Shown here one piece after another: positions 1 through 9,222 of a stretch of 64,000 nt of DNA; position 1 is the stretch's first letter; the number at the start of each line of letters is the position of its first letter. The notes under the pieces are model-generated. The model saw only the letters and a list, made by a program, of their open reading frames with translations, made no database searches and was not told where the DNA came from. This DNA is from an uncultured Schlesneria sp. (GTDB taxonomy: Bacteria; Planctomycetota; Planctomycetia; Planctomycetales; Planctomycetaceae): assembly GCA_903904835.1 (NCBI GenBank), contig CAIVEI010000146.1, forward strand, positions 62,001-126,000, in the 5' to 3' direction. The position numbers and the translations under genes are program-made.

Positions 1-711
1 TATCAACCCTCCTCCGATTCCAAAGCGATCACTGGTCTGAAATATCCCAGTCGATTACTGAAACAAGTGCTGGTCGGTCATGGTTTACGATTCGGCGGTC
101 GTGTCCTTGTCGCAGGTTGCACGGACGGCGAACTGGTTCCATTCCTTGATGGGCTCGCATACCACGTGGATGCGATCGACGATTCCTCGGATGTCATCGA
201 CGACGTGCGACAGAGATTTCCTCAATTCAAATTTCAATTGACGCGACTTGATGAATCGTTTCCGGTTGCCAACGAGGAATTCGATCTGGTCGTCGTCCAG
301 GACTTATCCGTTTATCGCAATAATTTACTCGATCTGCGGACTCGAACAGCAACAGCGAATCTTCTTTCCTGCTTAAAACCAGGTGGGGATCTGGTCTTCG
401 TCCGAAAAGAACCTGCTTCTCACGGCACTGATTCAGAACACGGTCCAGAATGCTGGAAGCGGCATCTCGCCTGTTTTCCAGGTCAGTTCGAATCAGTGAC
501 ATACTGTGAATCGTTGCTCGAACGCTCCAATTGGGACTGGCTTTTTGGTGCACGGGAACATGGCAATTATTTTACCGTGACCCTGCAATCTCCTCCGGAA
601 AAGCTGCACCGAAATTTCTGGCGCGACTTCGGCAGACGGGGTCTCATGACCGGACAAGGCCTCTGTTGCCAGTTGAAAACGGTCACAGAAGGCATTCGTC
701 GCGCAGCGTGA
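1..711 (+). CDS. Class I SAM-dependent methyltransferase, 5' end outside window
   Basis: The reading frame has no stop between base 1 and the TAG-free region up to the TGA at 709-711, so the gene very likely starts upstream; a GTG at 67 is the first start-like codon inside the window but would cut the N-terminus close to the SAM-binding strand. The fold is recognisable from the glycine-rich motif I (VLVAGCTDGELVPFL), an acidic end of strand 2 (VDAIDDSSD), the DLVVVQDL strand-4 segment and LKPGGDLVFVR before strand 5, the typical order in Rossmann methyltransferases of the Methyltransf_11/25 type. The substrate cannot be told. The next gene is almost 400 bases away across a palindromic repeat, so no operon partner is visible downstream. 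Confidence 0.7.
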   Translation, partial: YQPSSDSKAITGLKYPSRLLKQVLVGHGLRFGGRVLVAGCTDGELVPFLDGLAYHVDAIDDSSDVIDDVRQRFPQFKFQLTRLDESFPVANEEFDLVVVQDLSVYRNNLLDLRTRTATANLLSCLKPGGDLVFVRKEPASHGTDSEHGPECWKRHLACFPGQFESVTYCESLLERSNWDWLFGAREHGNYFTVTLQSPPEKLHRNFWRDFGRRGLMTGQGLCCQLKTVTEGIRRAA

Positions 712-814
712 CTTGCGTCTTGAAACGGCCAACTGCTAGCCTGAATAAGGACGAGAAGTTGGGACGTTCGGGTTGCTGGAGACGAAGTGATTTTGGAAAA
801 GAAATCCGCGAAAA

Positions 815-916
815 GGGTGGCACGGTTTTACCGTCTTCGGTAAGGCCGTGCTCTTCGGACACGTTATCGAACCATGAAGTCACGGCCTTGTCGAAGACTC
901 CAAAACCGTGCCACCC
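815..916. repeat. Palindromic intergenic element, family A copy 1
   Basis: Perfect 15-bp terminal inverted repeats (GGGTGGCACGGTTTT at 815-829 and its complement at 902-916) enclose further matching arms: GTCTTCG/CGAAGAC and AAGGCCGTG/CACGGCCTT. The whole 102 bases can fold as one long hairpin. It lies in the 393-base gap between the methyltransferase and the adenosyltransferase genes; nothing else was seen in that gap. Related copies lie near 17564, 25672, 27736, 38781 and 60290. Confidence 0.85.
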
Positions 917-1104
917 CAAGTTTCGACCTCGATTCCGGTCGTCAGCGCAACAGTATTGACCTACACCGGTTCATCGATCTTGTCGGCACGAATTGGTGAA
1001 GTCTTGTGGGCAGAGCCTGCGGCTGAACTATGATAAAACAGCCTTCGTTGAAAAAGTTTCGAGGGCAAAGTTCGTAACCGATTCTCATTTAATGAAGCCT
1101 GTAC

Positions 1105-1686
1105 ATGGTTTATCTCAACTGCATCTACACCAAAACAGGTGATTCCGGTGAAACTTCCCTTGGAGACGGTCGGCGAGTTCCCAAAACGGATCAGCGAATC
1201 GTGGCTTACGGCACGGTCGATGAATTGAATTCGGTGCTCGGATGCGTGCTCGCCGTTGGGCCATCAGCGGAAATTGTTCGCATGTTGACATTGATTCAGA
1301 ATGATCTTTTCGACGTTGGAGCCGACCTTTGTGTTCCGGAAACCGATGAACCACCCGCCTATACCCCATTACGAATGACCGTCGAGCAAGTGACACAACT
1401 CGAACGCTGGATTGATTCTGCCACCGAAAGACTGCAACCATTAACGAGTTTTATCCTTCCGGCAGGCTCCGTCGCCTCGGCAAATCTGCACGTGGCTCGA
1501 ACGGTTTGTCGTCGAGCTGAAATCGAAGTGCTTCGACTGACGCAAGTTGAACGAGTCAATCCGCAGGTCCAAATCTATCTCAATCGTCTTTCTGACCTGC
1601 TTTTTGTGGTTGCCCGGTTGGCCAACGACGACGGAAAAAGTGACGTTCTCTGGGTTCCAGGGGCAAATCGAAACGCGGATCAGTAG
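1105..1686 (+). CDS. PduO-type cob(I)alamin adenosyltransferase
   Basis: This 193-aa protein transfers the 5'-deoxyadenosyl group of ATP to cob(I)alamin or cob(I)yrinic acid diamide, giving the adenosylcobalamin used by radical mutases and related enzymes. The family is recognised by the N-terminal ATP-binding motif YTKTGDSGETSLGDGRRV (about residues 8-25), the DELNSVLG helix, the cluster CRRAEIEVLRL (about residues 134-144) and the LNRLSDLLFVVARLAN helix near the C-terminus. Length fits the trimeric PduO/MMAB family. ATG 1105 is used because the catalytic motif begins only seven residues later; there is no strong ribosome-binding site. No cobalamin riboswitch was recognised upstream and no other B12 gene is near. 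Confidence 0.9.
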   Translation: MVYLNCIYTKTGDSGETSLGDGRRVPKTDQRIVAYGTVDELNSVLGCVLAVGPSAEIVRMLTLIQNDLFDVGADLCVPETDEPPAYTPLRMTVEQVTQLERWIDSATERLQPLTSFILPAGSVASANLHVARTVCRRAEIEVLRLTQVERVNPQVQIYLNRLSDLLFVVARLANDDGKSDVLWVPGANRNADQ

Positions 1687-1770
1687 AAAACCCCATTGAC
1701 CCGCACTGGTCAGGCCCGAAGAATCCAAATCTGATTGCGCCGAAAAACTTCTCGATGCCGAATGTGACAG

Positions 1771-2253
1771 ATGGGTTCTCAAATGCCTTCTCCGAATGAT
1801 CAAGAGTCCGATCCAACCCTGGAACAGGATGACCGATTCCCATCCGGACCGTGGGAAGGATATTTTCTGCAGCCCGGATTGTCCGGTCGTCAGACGATGG
1901 AACTCTTTCTAACCTTCCGCGAAGGGAAGATGCGCGGTGAGGGTCGAGACATCGTGGGCGAATTCTTGATCAGCGGCAGTTACGAACGAGATTCTGGCAA
2001 TTGCTGGTGGTCTAAACGATATCTCGGAAGACACGACGTGGCGTACCAGGGTTATAACGAAGGCCGAGGAATCTGGGGCGTCTGGGAGATCAACCCGAGT
2101 TTCAAAGGGGGATTCCATATTTGGCCGCTTGGACACGGAAGCGGTGAAAGCCAGGAAGTTTCGGAAGAGGCTGACATCCCCGCTCTGGTTGGCGTGGGCG
2201 CTGATTCTTTCGGTTCGGAAACACTCGACGATTCCGATCCGTTTTCTAATTAA
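1771..2253 (+). CDS. Conserved hypothetical protein, probable small beta-barrel
   Basis: I do not recognise a named family in this 160-aa protein. It is rich in aromatic residues and glycine in alternating short strands (for example SGRQTMELFLTFREGKMRGEG, then a CWWSKRYLGRHDVAYQGYNE segment and GRGIWGVWEI), a pattern that suggests an antiparallel beta-barrel or sheet. The C-terminal 35 residues are acidic and probably disordered. There is no signal peptide or membrane segment. ATG 1771 and ATG 1783 are both possible starts; neither has a clear ribosome-binding site. It follows the adenosyltransferase by 84 bases and precedes yqgE, all on the plus strand, so co-transcription is possible. Confidence 0.65.
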   Translation: MGSQMPSPNDQESDPTLEQDDRFPSGPWEGYFLQPGLSGRQTMELFLTFREGKMRGEGRDIVGEFLISGSYERDSGNCWWSKRYLGRHDVAYQGYNEGRGIWGVWEINPSFKGGFHIWPLGHGSGESQEVSEEADIPALVGVGADSFGSETLDDSDPFSN

Positions 2254-2403
2254 AAGTCGCACGAAATTTATCTGACTCAAAGTAGCCAGTTCAGGCGAAC
2301 TGGTTTCGCTTGCGGCAGGGCATCGATAGAATCACCTGACGACAGAACTTCGTTGCTGTCGATTTAGGTTCCTTTCAGTCAATGCAATTCCGACGGTGCC
2401 AAC

Positions 2404-2973
2404 ATGACCGAATCGTTACGAGGTCGGTTTCTGATCGCAGCCAAACGGGTGCGAGACGATAATTTTTATAAGACAGTTGTTTTACTGCTCGAGCACGGCG
2501 AACAGGGTGCGATGGGACTTGTCATCAATCGCCCCTCGTCGATTAAGGTCGCACATGCCCTGGCTGGCCACTTTGATCTGCCCGAGACTGATGACGTCGT
2601 CTTTTGCGGTGGACCTGTCGAGCCATCAGCACTGGTGATCTTGCATGATGATTCGGCCTTTCAGGACGATAGTCCGTCGGTTTTGCCCGGATTATTCGTC
2701 GGTGGAAGCCCGGACGCGTTCGAGCAGGTGATCGGAGAAGCGGCTGCCAGTGACAGCCTTAAACATTCGTTCCGTGTCTTTTCAGGATACGCCGGTTGGG
2801 GAGCCGGACAATTGGAAGGTGAGATCGCCCGAGGCGACTGGCTGAGCCATCCGGCTTGTCGCGATATGGTGTTTCACGAAGACCCTTACGCAATCTATGA
2901 AACGATCTTGCAGAAGTTCTACTCAGCAAATCATATCCTGCCACATCGGGTTAAGGATGCCACAGCAAACTGA
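2404..2973 (+). CDS. YqgE/AlgH family protein (DUF179)
   Basis: The 189-aa product shows the family hallmarks in order: an N-terminal RGRFLIAAKRVRDDNFYKTV strand-helix, LLLEHGEQGAMGLVINRPS (about residues 29-47), the CGGPV motif near residue 68, and YAGWGAGQLEGEIARGDWL near residues 129-147. The family is widespread and of uncertain biochemical role; AlgH was linked to alginate regulation in Pseudomonas. Length is normal. The 18-base gap to the downstream FAD/Fe-S dehydrogenase suggests a shared transcript, though no functional link is evident. Confidence 0.9.
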   Translation: MTESLRGRFLIAAKRVRDDNFYKTVVLLLEHGEQGAMGLVINRPSSIKVAHALAGHFDLPETDDVVFCGGPVEPSALVILHDDSAFQDDSPSVLPGLFVGGSPDAFEQVIGEAAASDSLKHSFRVFSGYAGWGAGQLEGEIARGDWLSHPACRDMVFHEDPYAIYETILQKFYSANHILPHRVKDATAN

Positions 2974-2991
2974 ACTCTAAAAAACTGAACC

Positions 2992-5922
2992 GTGGACTTT
3001 CGTCAATCGCGACTCATTGAAGACATGGCGGGAATCTTCCGAGGGGAGATTCTTTGTAACCCGCTTGCGCGAGCACTTTACGCATCTGACGGCAGCCTGC
3101 ATCAGATCACTCCTCTGGGCGTGGCTCACCCCCGCGATCGAGACGATGTCGTGACCCTCGTCCGTTATGCAGCCGAAAATCACCTTCCGCTGGTACCTCG
3201 TGGGGCAGGAACCAGCGTCGCGGGCGAAGCTCTCGGGCCAGGAATCGTGATCGACTTTTCCCGTCATATGCATCAGGTCGAGGAAATCGGGACGCAGACT
3301 GTTCGAGTTCAACCCGGTGTTGTGCATAGCCGGCTGAATCACCTGCTGCGAGAGTCGGGCCGTTATTTTGCTCCCGATCCGTCGAACACGGCGACGACCA
3401 CGGTTGGAAGCATGCTCGCTCTTGATGCCGCTGGTTCACATTCGATTCGAGTCGGTACGACACGAGACAACGTCGTCAGCATCGAACTTGTCATGGCTAA
3501 CGGCATCAGCTTCGAAGTAGCAACCGAAAAGGCGTTCCAATCAATCTACAGTGGGGGCGTCGAAGTCAGCAAACAGACGTTGGTGGATCGTCTCGCGATA
3601 TTGCTTCACCGAAATGCTGATCTCATTCACGAAAAACAACCGGCCCGTCAAATACGTAACCGAGCGGGGTATATGCTGCGGGATGTGCTTACGGATCGCG
3701 AAGTCTCGCTCCCTCGCCTGCTGGTTGGTTCAGAAGGGACACTCGGCCTTTTTACGGCGGCGACACTAAAAACATCCGCATTACCTGCTCACCGTTCTGC
3801 TCTGATGATCGTGTTCCAATCGATTGAGTCGGCAATTCAGGCAGTGCAGACAACGGCGGCACACCATCCGAGTGCCTGTGACCTGGTTGATCGCCGATTG
3901 TTAACGCTCGCTCGCGATCTCGACCCCCGTTTCAGGGTCTTGATTCCGGCCGCTGCGGAAGCAGCGTTGATCGTCGAACTGACGGGATTCAGTCAGGCGG
4001 AAACAACGCGAAGTGTCCATGACCTGCTGCAAGCACTCAAAGAATTGCCGGACGCCGGTCACTCGGTGTACGAAGCGACGACCTTCGACGAAGTCGAATT
4101 TCTGTGGTCTTTGCCAAATCGCGTGATCCCACTTTTGAACCGGGTACGTGGCGAAACATCGCCGGTTCCCATTGTGGAAGACATCGCGGTCCCCCCTGAA
4201 ATGTTGCTTGAATTCGTCTCCAAAGCACGACGTATCTGGCAAAAACATGAGGTGACGGCATCACTTTACGCCCACGCGGCGGTCGGCCAACTCCATATGC
4301 GCCCGTTCTTGCCGTCGCCATTCGACCCTTCCCTGTTGGAGGAACTGGCGCGAGATCTGTATCACGCGGCAATTTCCGTCGGTGGTTCGATCAGTGGCGA
4401 ACACGGTCTAGGTCTCTCGCGAACTGCCTTTCTTCAGTCGCAATATGGTGAACTGTATCGAGTCTTCCAAGAGGTCAAGACTCTGTTCGATCCCCATCAT
4501 CTGCTGAATCCCAACAAAGTTCTCAGCCATGATCCTCACCTGACGGTTAGTCATCTGCGTCCGCAATCTGACGCGCTGGAACCACTGGTGGAATTACAGC
4601 TCAATTGGTCTCCGGGTGAATTTTCTGCCACCGCGATGGCCTGTCACGGTTGCGGAGCCTGCCGGACTCAGGAATCCGATTCGCGAATGTGTCCGTTCTT
4701 TCGGTCAGACCCCGCCGAAGAGCGGTCCCCGCGAGCCAAGGCCAATGCCGTTCGAGCGATCGTCGATGGAAGGCTGCCGCAACACGAATTGGCGTCGGTC
4801 GAAATGCAGAAGTTGTCAAAACTCTGTTTTAACTGCAAACAATGTCAGCTCGAATGCCCAACCGAAGTCGATGTCCCTCACCTGATGCTCGAAGCCAAAG
4901 CACAGTACGTGGCAGCCAACGGACCGAAGACTCCCGAATGGTTTCTCTCGCGAGTCCATGCCTGGAGCGATGCGCTCTGTCGACTGTCGTGGCTCGTCAA
5001 TCCGCTGCTAAACGCCAGAAGTTTCCGCTGGATCATGGAGCGAACCGTCGGCGTTTCCTGCCGTCGCAAACTTCCTCCATTCAGTCGACGGACCTTTCTG
5101 CATAATGCTCCGCGGAAATGGTTATCACCACCCGTCTCGCTAAAAGATCCTGTTCCAGTCATCTATTTTGTGGACCATTATGCCAATGCGCACGACCCCG
5201 AACTGGCATTCGCATTTGGCCGAATCATCGAGCATCAGGGCCTGAAACTGCACATTCCTCCAACGCAAATGAGATCAGGCATGGCCATGATCTCGACCGG
5301 CGATCTGGAAGCGGCCCGTCCGTTGGCGATGACGAATGTTCGCATTTTGGCAGAATTCGCCCGTGAAGGTTGTCCGATCGTCTGTACCGAACCTGCCGCC
5401 GCAGTCTGCCTGAAGTTTGAATACCCCCGATTCCTGGACCATCCCGATGTTCAACTGGTTGCCGATCACGTTGTGGAAGCGGGAGAATTTCTCACCGGGC
5501 TGCAATCACGAAATGAACTGCGAACGGATTTCGAGGAATTGCCGCATGTCGCAGCCTATCATACGCCATGTCATTTGCGTGCCTTGGGCCGGACCACGCC
5601 GCTACTTGAACTCTGTCGTTTAATTCCGCAGCTAAAGACATCAAGTACCGACCACGGATGTTCGGGCCTCGCAGGAACGTTCGGCCTCACGAAAGCACAC
5701 TTCGACGAATCATTGGCCATTGGTCGCAAGTTGATCGAACAGATGCGTTCCGACCAGATTGAATTCGGCATCACCGAATGCAGTAGTTGCAAACTTCAGA
5801 TGGAACAACAGTCGACAACCCCGACGTTACACCCATTGAAGGTTCTGGCGCTGGCCTATGGACTGATGCCAGAAATTCGCCGTCGGCTCAGACCAAATTA
5901 CAAAAAACGACTGACATCCTGA
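2992..5922 (+). CDS. FAD-linked oxidase fused to Fe-S domain (GlcD-GlcF / YdiJ-like dehydrogenase)
   Basis: A 976-aa single-chain enzyme of the D-2-hydroxyacid dehydrogenase group. Residues about 1-500 form FAD_binding_4 plus FAD-oxidase_C: the FAD loop VPRGAGTSVAGEALG lies near residue 70 and GEHGLGLSR near 469. Residues about 545-635 carry ferredoxin-like cysteines, CHGCGACR and CFNCKQCQLECP. The C-terminal third resembles GlcF heterodisulphide-reductase-type modules, with HTPCHLRALG near 856, HGCSGLAGTFG near 888 and ECSSCKLQME near 930. E. coli YdiJ, a D-2-hydroxyglutarate dehydrogenase, has this layout; glycolate or D-lactate are other possible substrates. It starts with GTG at 2992, 18 bases after yqgE. 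It converges with obgE, 20 bases away, with no obvious terminator between. Confidence 0.88.
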   Translation: MDFRQSRLIEDMAGIFRGEILCNPLARALYASDGSLHQITPLGVAHPRDRDDVVTLVRYAAENHLPLVPRGAGTSVAGEALGPGIVIDFSRHMHQVEEIGTQTVRVQPGVVHSRLNHLLRESGRYFAPDPSNTATTTVGSMLALDAAGSHSIRVGTTRDNVVSIELVMANGISFEVATEKAFQSIYSGGVEVSKQTLVDRLAILLHRNADLIHEKQPARQIRNRAGYMLRDVLTDREVSLPRLLVGSEGTLGLFTAATLKTSALPAHRSALMIVFQSIESAIQAVQTTAAHHPSACDLVDRRLLTLARDLDPRFRVLIPAAAEAALIVELTGFSQAETTRSVHDLLQALKELPDAGHSVYEATTFDEVEFLWSLPNRVIPLLNRVRGETSPVPIVEDIAVPPEMLLEFVSKARRIWQKHEVTASLYAHAAVGQLHMRPFLPSPFDPSLLEELARDLYHAAISVGGSISGEHGLGLSRTAFLQSQYGELYRVFQEVKTLFDPHHLLNPNKVLSHDPHLTVSHLRPQSDALEPLVELQLNWSPGEFSATAMACHGCGACRTQESDSRMCPFFRSDPAEERSPRAKANAVRAIVDGRLPQHELASVEMQKLSKLCFNCKQCQLECPTEVDVPHLMLEAKAQYVAANGPKTPEWFLSRVHAWSDALCRLSWLVNPLLNARSFRWIMERTVGVSCRRKLPPFSRRTFLHNAPRKWLSPPVSLKDPVPVIYFVDHYANAHDPELAFAFGRIIEHQGLKLHIPPTQMRSGMAMISTGDLEAARPLAMTNVRILAEFAREGCPIVCTEPAAAVCLKFEYPRFLDHPDVQLVADHVVEAGEFLTGLQSRNELRTDFEELPHVAAYHTPCHLRALGRTTPLLELCRLIPQLKTSSTDHGCSGLAGTFGLTKAHFDESLAIGRKLIEQMRSDQIEFGITECSSCKLQMEQQSTTPTLHPLKVLALAYGLMPEIRRRLRPNYKKRLTS

Positions 5923-5942
5923 TTCGATCAGATGCAGCCGAT

Positions 5943-6959
5943 TTACTTGTGAAACACCGAATCGGGGTGCTGAAGTTCGTCCAGCATCCGAATCGTCTGT
6001 TGCAATAATTGAGGCAGACCTTTGCCCGCCACGGACGAGATCCTCAGGACCGGACGACCAATCCGTTCTTCCAGCAGTTCCGCTGCGGCATCCGCGTCTT
6101 CTAGTTCACATTTTGTGATGCAGACGATTTCCGGACGTTTGGCCAGTTCTTCGTCGTACAGCCGCAATTCTTCGCGGATGTTCAAGTAGTTTTCGATTGG
6201 ATCAGTTTGATCATCAGGCGCCGGTTCCACCAGGTGGATGAACATTTTTGTTCGTTCCACATGCTTCAGGAACTCATGCCCCAGACCGACCCCTGCGTGA
6301 GCACCTTCGATCAAACCAGGAATATCCGCCATCACAAACTGACGTTCCTGCCCGACACGGACGATGCCGAGATTCGGGTATTTCGTCGTGAAGGGATAAT
6401 TGGCAATTTCAGGGGTCGCACGGGAAAGCCGACTTAATAGCGTCGATTTTCCGGCATTCGGCTTGCCGATCAAACCGACGTCAGCAATCACCTTAAGTTC
6501 CAGGACCACGTCGCGGCGTTCACCTGGTTCACCCGGTCCGAATTCACGAGGGGCACGATTCGTGGAGGACATGAACCGCGTGTTCCCTTTGCCCCCTTCG
6601 CCCGCCTTGGCAATGATCACTCGTTCGCCATGTTCGACCAGATCTTTCAGGACAAAGTCACGGGCTAAATCACGCAGGATCGTACCGGGAGGAACCCGAA
6701 TCACGGTGTCCTCGCCGTTTTTTCCCGTTTTCAAAGTCGGTTGGCCAGGCTCACCATTCTGGGCGTTCCAGTGACGAACACCGACCAGATGGACCAGGCT
6801 GCTGACGTTTTCGTCTGCTTCGATCACCACATGACCGCCGCGACCGCCGTCACCACCGTCCGGACCACCGCGCGGAATATGAGCCTCACGCCGAAAGCTG
6901 CACGCCCCCGGACCGCCATCCCCCGCCTTACAAAAAATACTGACTTGATCTACGAACAT
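5943..6959 (-). CDS. obgE: GTPase Obg/CgtA
   Basis: Ribosome-associated GTPase acting in 50S subunit assembly and stress signalling. The 338-aa protein has the glycine-rich Obg fold at residues 1-158 (AGDGGPGACSFRREAHIPRG, DGGDGGRGGHV) followed by the G domain: G1 GKPNAGKS near 166, the TTKYPNLGIV switch region and G3 DIPGLIEGAHAGVGLGHEFL. The expected NKxD G4 motif reads TKCE (ITKCELED), a departure from the consensus at two positions. There is no C-terminal OCT domain, as in many short Obg proteins. ATG 6959 begins the canonical MFVDQVSIF start. No rplU/rpmA genes precede it in this window, unlike the common rplU-rpmA-obgE order. Confidence 0.95.
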   Translation of the reverse strand: MFVDQVSIFCKAGDGGPGACSFRREAHIPRGGPDGGDGGRGGHVVIEADENVSSLVHLVGVRHWNAQNGEPGQPTLKTGKNGEDTVIRVPPGTILRDLARDFVLKDLVEHGERVIIAKAGEGGKGNTRFMSSTNRAPREFGPGEPGERRDVVLELKVIADVGLIGKPNAGKSTLLSRLSRATPEIANYPFTTKYPNLGIVRVGQERQFVMADIPGLIEGAHAGVGLGHEFLKHVERTKMFIHLVEPAPDDQTDPIENYLNIREELRLYDEELAKRPEIVCITKCELEDADAAAELLEERIGRPVLRISSVAGKGLPQLLQQTIRMLDELQHPDSVFHK

Positions 6960-7284
6960 TTGAGGCAGTATAGCGAATAAATCCCAAATGAAGTAGCGAC
7001 CCTCGGCACCGCCCCGGCACAGGTGATTAACGCGCGTCGGGAGATGGGTTCAGAATAGGACAAACTTTCGCGCGTTGACTAATTATCTGTACATATGGTT
7101 CCCACGGTGTTTGGTGTCGATGAAGAGCATTGTCCGTGACCGCGTTTTGCGATGACACCTGTTTTCAATTCTAAAAATGCTTCCCGGCGTCCATCGGAAT
7201 GGGGTTTCATCAAAAACACACAATTCGTTCGTCTAATATTCTTATTGGCTCGTATTGTACGCTACGACGGATAGACGTGGTGTG

Positions 7285-7315
7285 GCTCGACAATCGTGGT
7301 TGTCGGGCTTTTTTT
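7285..7315 (+). terminator. Terminator-like hairpin in the leader of the esterase gene
   Basis: A 9-bp stem (GCTCGACAA at 7285-7293, TTGTCGGGC at 7300-7308, one G-U pair) with a six-base loop is followed by seven T residues. It stands 24 bases before the ATG at 7340, inside the 380-base gap downstream of the start of obgE. It could stop transcription arriving from upstream or act as an attenuator for the esterase gene. Nothing else was recognised in this gap. Confidence 0.55.
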
Positions 7316-7339
7316 GGCGAATTACAGGAAAATTGTGGC

Positions 7340-8536
7340 ATGGCTTTAACTCGATCAACACTCAGTCTGCTCGCAAGTTTTTTCTTGTTCGCAATTGCCG
7401 AGTCATGCTGCTTAGCCCAGGACATTGCCTTGATCGGTCGAACCTCCATCTCGGCCACGGCGACCGATTTATCGGGGGAAACTGACAAGCAAGAAAACGG
7501 TACTCCGCAAAATCGACTCGGCGGACATGGTTCAGCGATTGCGTGGCTGGGAACCGGGAATAAATATGTCATGCTGCCTGATCGTGGCCCGGATGATGGA
7601 GCGACCTCATATCGCTGCCGCATTCAAATTGTCGAAATCGTGGTTGATCCCCGTTCGGCAAATACGGTCACCACGAAATTGCTGGAAACACACCACTTGA
7701 CCACGCCGACGGGAGAAAACTTTCTTGGACGGCAGACTCAATTCGATAAAGATCATCCTGAACGAAGTTTGCGACTCGATCCGGAAGGGATTCGCGCCAC
7801 GAAGAATGGAACGTTTCTGATCGCCGAAGAATACGGTCCGACGGTCCGAGAGTTCGATTCGAAAGGAAAGCAACTGCGAGTGATGACCACGCCTGCTCGA
7901 TATCTGATTAAATCACCTGCCGGCACGCCTGAAGAAGAATTGCCTCCTAATAACACGTCCGGTCGGCAGAATAATCGCGGCTGGGAAGGGGCGGCTCTCA
8001 GTGACGACGGACAGAAACTTTACACCATCGCTCAAAGTCCGCTGATCCAGGATGGAGGTCTCGACGAAAACAATAAGCGAGTCGGGATCAACGTCCGAAT
8101 TTGGGAACATGACCTGAAGACCGGGGGATCGCGTGAATTTCTTTATCAACTGGATGATAAGTCGCTCGGCTGCAGCGACATCGAGTGGATGTCTCCGAAC
8201 CGACTCCTCGTGATTGAACGGGACGGCAAGCCTGGTAACGAAACGAAGGCAAAACTGCTTTATGAGATTGATCTGTCGGGTGCTACCGACATCAGCTCGA
8301 TTGAACGCCTTCCAGTGAAGGGAGTTCCTGAAGGAGTTCGTCCGGTGGCCAAGAAGCTGTTCATTGACCTGTTGGCACCGAAGTATGGCCTCGCTGGTGA
8401 CAAGTTTCCAGAAAAAATCGAAGGGATCGCCTTCGGTCCCAAATTGGCGGACGGTTCCCGAGTCCTCATCGTAGCTAGCGATAACGACTTTAGAGGTGAT
8501 CAGGATACAGAAATATACGCATTCAGCGTGAAATAA
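7340..8536 (+). CDS. Secreted phytase-like esterase (esterase-like activity of phytase family)
   Basis: A 398-aa exported protein of the Phytase-like (PF13449) type, a beta-propeller-like family whose members are annotated as esterase-like; true substrates are unknown. The longer upstream frame begins at 7199, but ATG 7340 is preferred because it opens a classic signal peptide (MALTRSTLSLLASFFLFAIAESCCLAQ) and is preceded by AGGAA. Family features include RLDPEGIRATKNGTFLIAEE (about residues 145-164 of the mature region) and a C-terminal PEKIEGIAFGPKLADGSRVL segment followed by ASDNDF, matching the family's acidic closing motif. It stands alone between obgE and a lipoprotein/DUF1559 pair. Confidence 0.82.
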   Translation: MALTRSTLSLLASFFLFAIAESCCLAQDIALIGRTSISATATDLSGETDKQENGTPQNRLGGHGSAIAWLGTGNKYVMLPDRGPDDGATSYRCRIQIVEIVVDPRSANTVTTKLLETHHLTTPTGENFLGRQTQFDKDHPERSLRLDPEGIRATKNGTFLIAEEYGPTVREFDSKGKQLRVMTTPARYLIKSPAGTPEEELPPNNTSGRQNNRGWEGAALSDDGQKLYTIAQSPLIQDGGLDENNKRVGINVRIWEHDLKTGGSREFLYQLDDKSLGCSDIEWMSPNRLLVIERDGKPGNETKAKLLYEIDLSGATDISSIERLPVKGVPEGVRPVAKKLFIDLLAPKYGLAGDKFPEKIEGIAFGPKLADGSRVLIVASDNDFRGDQDTEIYAFSVK

Positions 8537-8638
8537 CTGAAAACTTGTTCCTTTGCTAACAAACGGCGTCGCTAAAGGTTTCGGCCAATGCCTTGAGTTA
8601 ATCGTTTATTAACAATTCATTCATCTGCTATTCTCATT

Positions 8639-8668
8639 TTGACCCTATCTTGAGACTCCTAAAATTAT
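8639..8668 (+). promoter_or_regulatory. Candidate sigma70-type promoter
   Basis: TTGACC at 8639-8644 is followed, after 15 to 18 bases, by the A/T-rich stretch TAAAATTAT (8660-8668), which offers two possible -10 boxes. It lies about 35 bases before the lipoprotein start codon in an intergenic region and would drive the lipoprotein and DUF1559 genes. This is a pattern match only. Confidence 0.35.
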
Positions 8669-8699
8669 AGGCCGTGTCGGTTTTTAGAGGACCTTTAGA

Positions 8700-9149
8700 A
8701 TGTTCGGGCGGTTGGCTCGACCGCTTGTGGTAGCGGTCTTTTTATCAATACTGATTGGTGGCTGTTCTCGGCGAACGCCCACAGGTATGCACCCTGTCCG
8801 TGGAACCGTCGTCATAGATGGCCAGCCAGGTCAGTACGCTCGAGTCAGTTTGACGCCAGTCGATAAAAATGACGGTCGGCTCCCTTCGGGCGGAATGGTA
8901 AACGAAGACGGCGAGTTCCGCCTGACGACGTTGAAACAATTTGATGGAGCAGAACCTGGAGAGTATTGGGTTTCGATTTCTTTGTGCAAGCCAATCGATC
9001 CCAATCGCAGCGAAGTGGAATATGGACCTGAGCTGCTTCCCAAAAAATACCAGAATCCCGCCGAATCGGGATTGAAAGAACTTCGAGTGACCATCGAAGA
9101 AGGTGATAACGAACTGCCCCCTTTTGAGATAAGCACAAAAAATAAGTAG
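8700..9149 (+). CDS. Carboxypeptidase-regulatory-like lipoprotein
   Basis: A 149-aa probable lipoprotein: a short basic start, a hydrophobic stretch and the lipobox IGGC put the lipidated cysteine at residue 22. The mature part is a single small beta-sandwich of the transthyretin/carboxypeptidase-regulatory-like kind (HPVRGTVVIDGQPGQYARVSLTPV, then GEFRLTTLKQFDGAEPGEYWVSI). In planctomycetes such lipoproteins frequently sit beside DUF1559 genes, as here, where the pilin-like gene follows 73 bases later. A GAGG ribosome-binding site lies nine bases before the ATG. Function is unknown; a cell-surface structural role together with the DUF1559 protein is an inference from synteny. Confidence 0.78.
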   Translation: MFGRLARPLVVAVFLSILIGGCSRRTPTGMHPVRGTVVIDGQPGQYARVSLTPVDKNDGRLPSGGMVNEDGEFRLTTLKQFDGAEPGEYWVSISLCKPIDPNRSEVEYGPELLPKKYQNPAESGLKELRVTIEEGDNELPPFEISTKNK

Positions 9150-9222
9150 GTGCGACTGTGCGTTCTCTTCCCACCTTGTGCGAGTTTTTCCTTGTCCGTT
9201 TGTTTTCAGGAGATTTTGAGTG

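Noticed and set aside
960-1104. Possible cobalamin riboswitch before the adenosyltransferase gene
   Set aside because: No B12-box-like conserved core or suitable stem arrangement was found.
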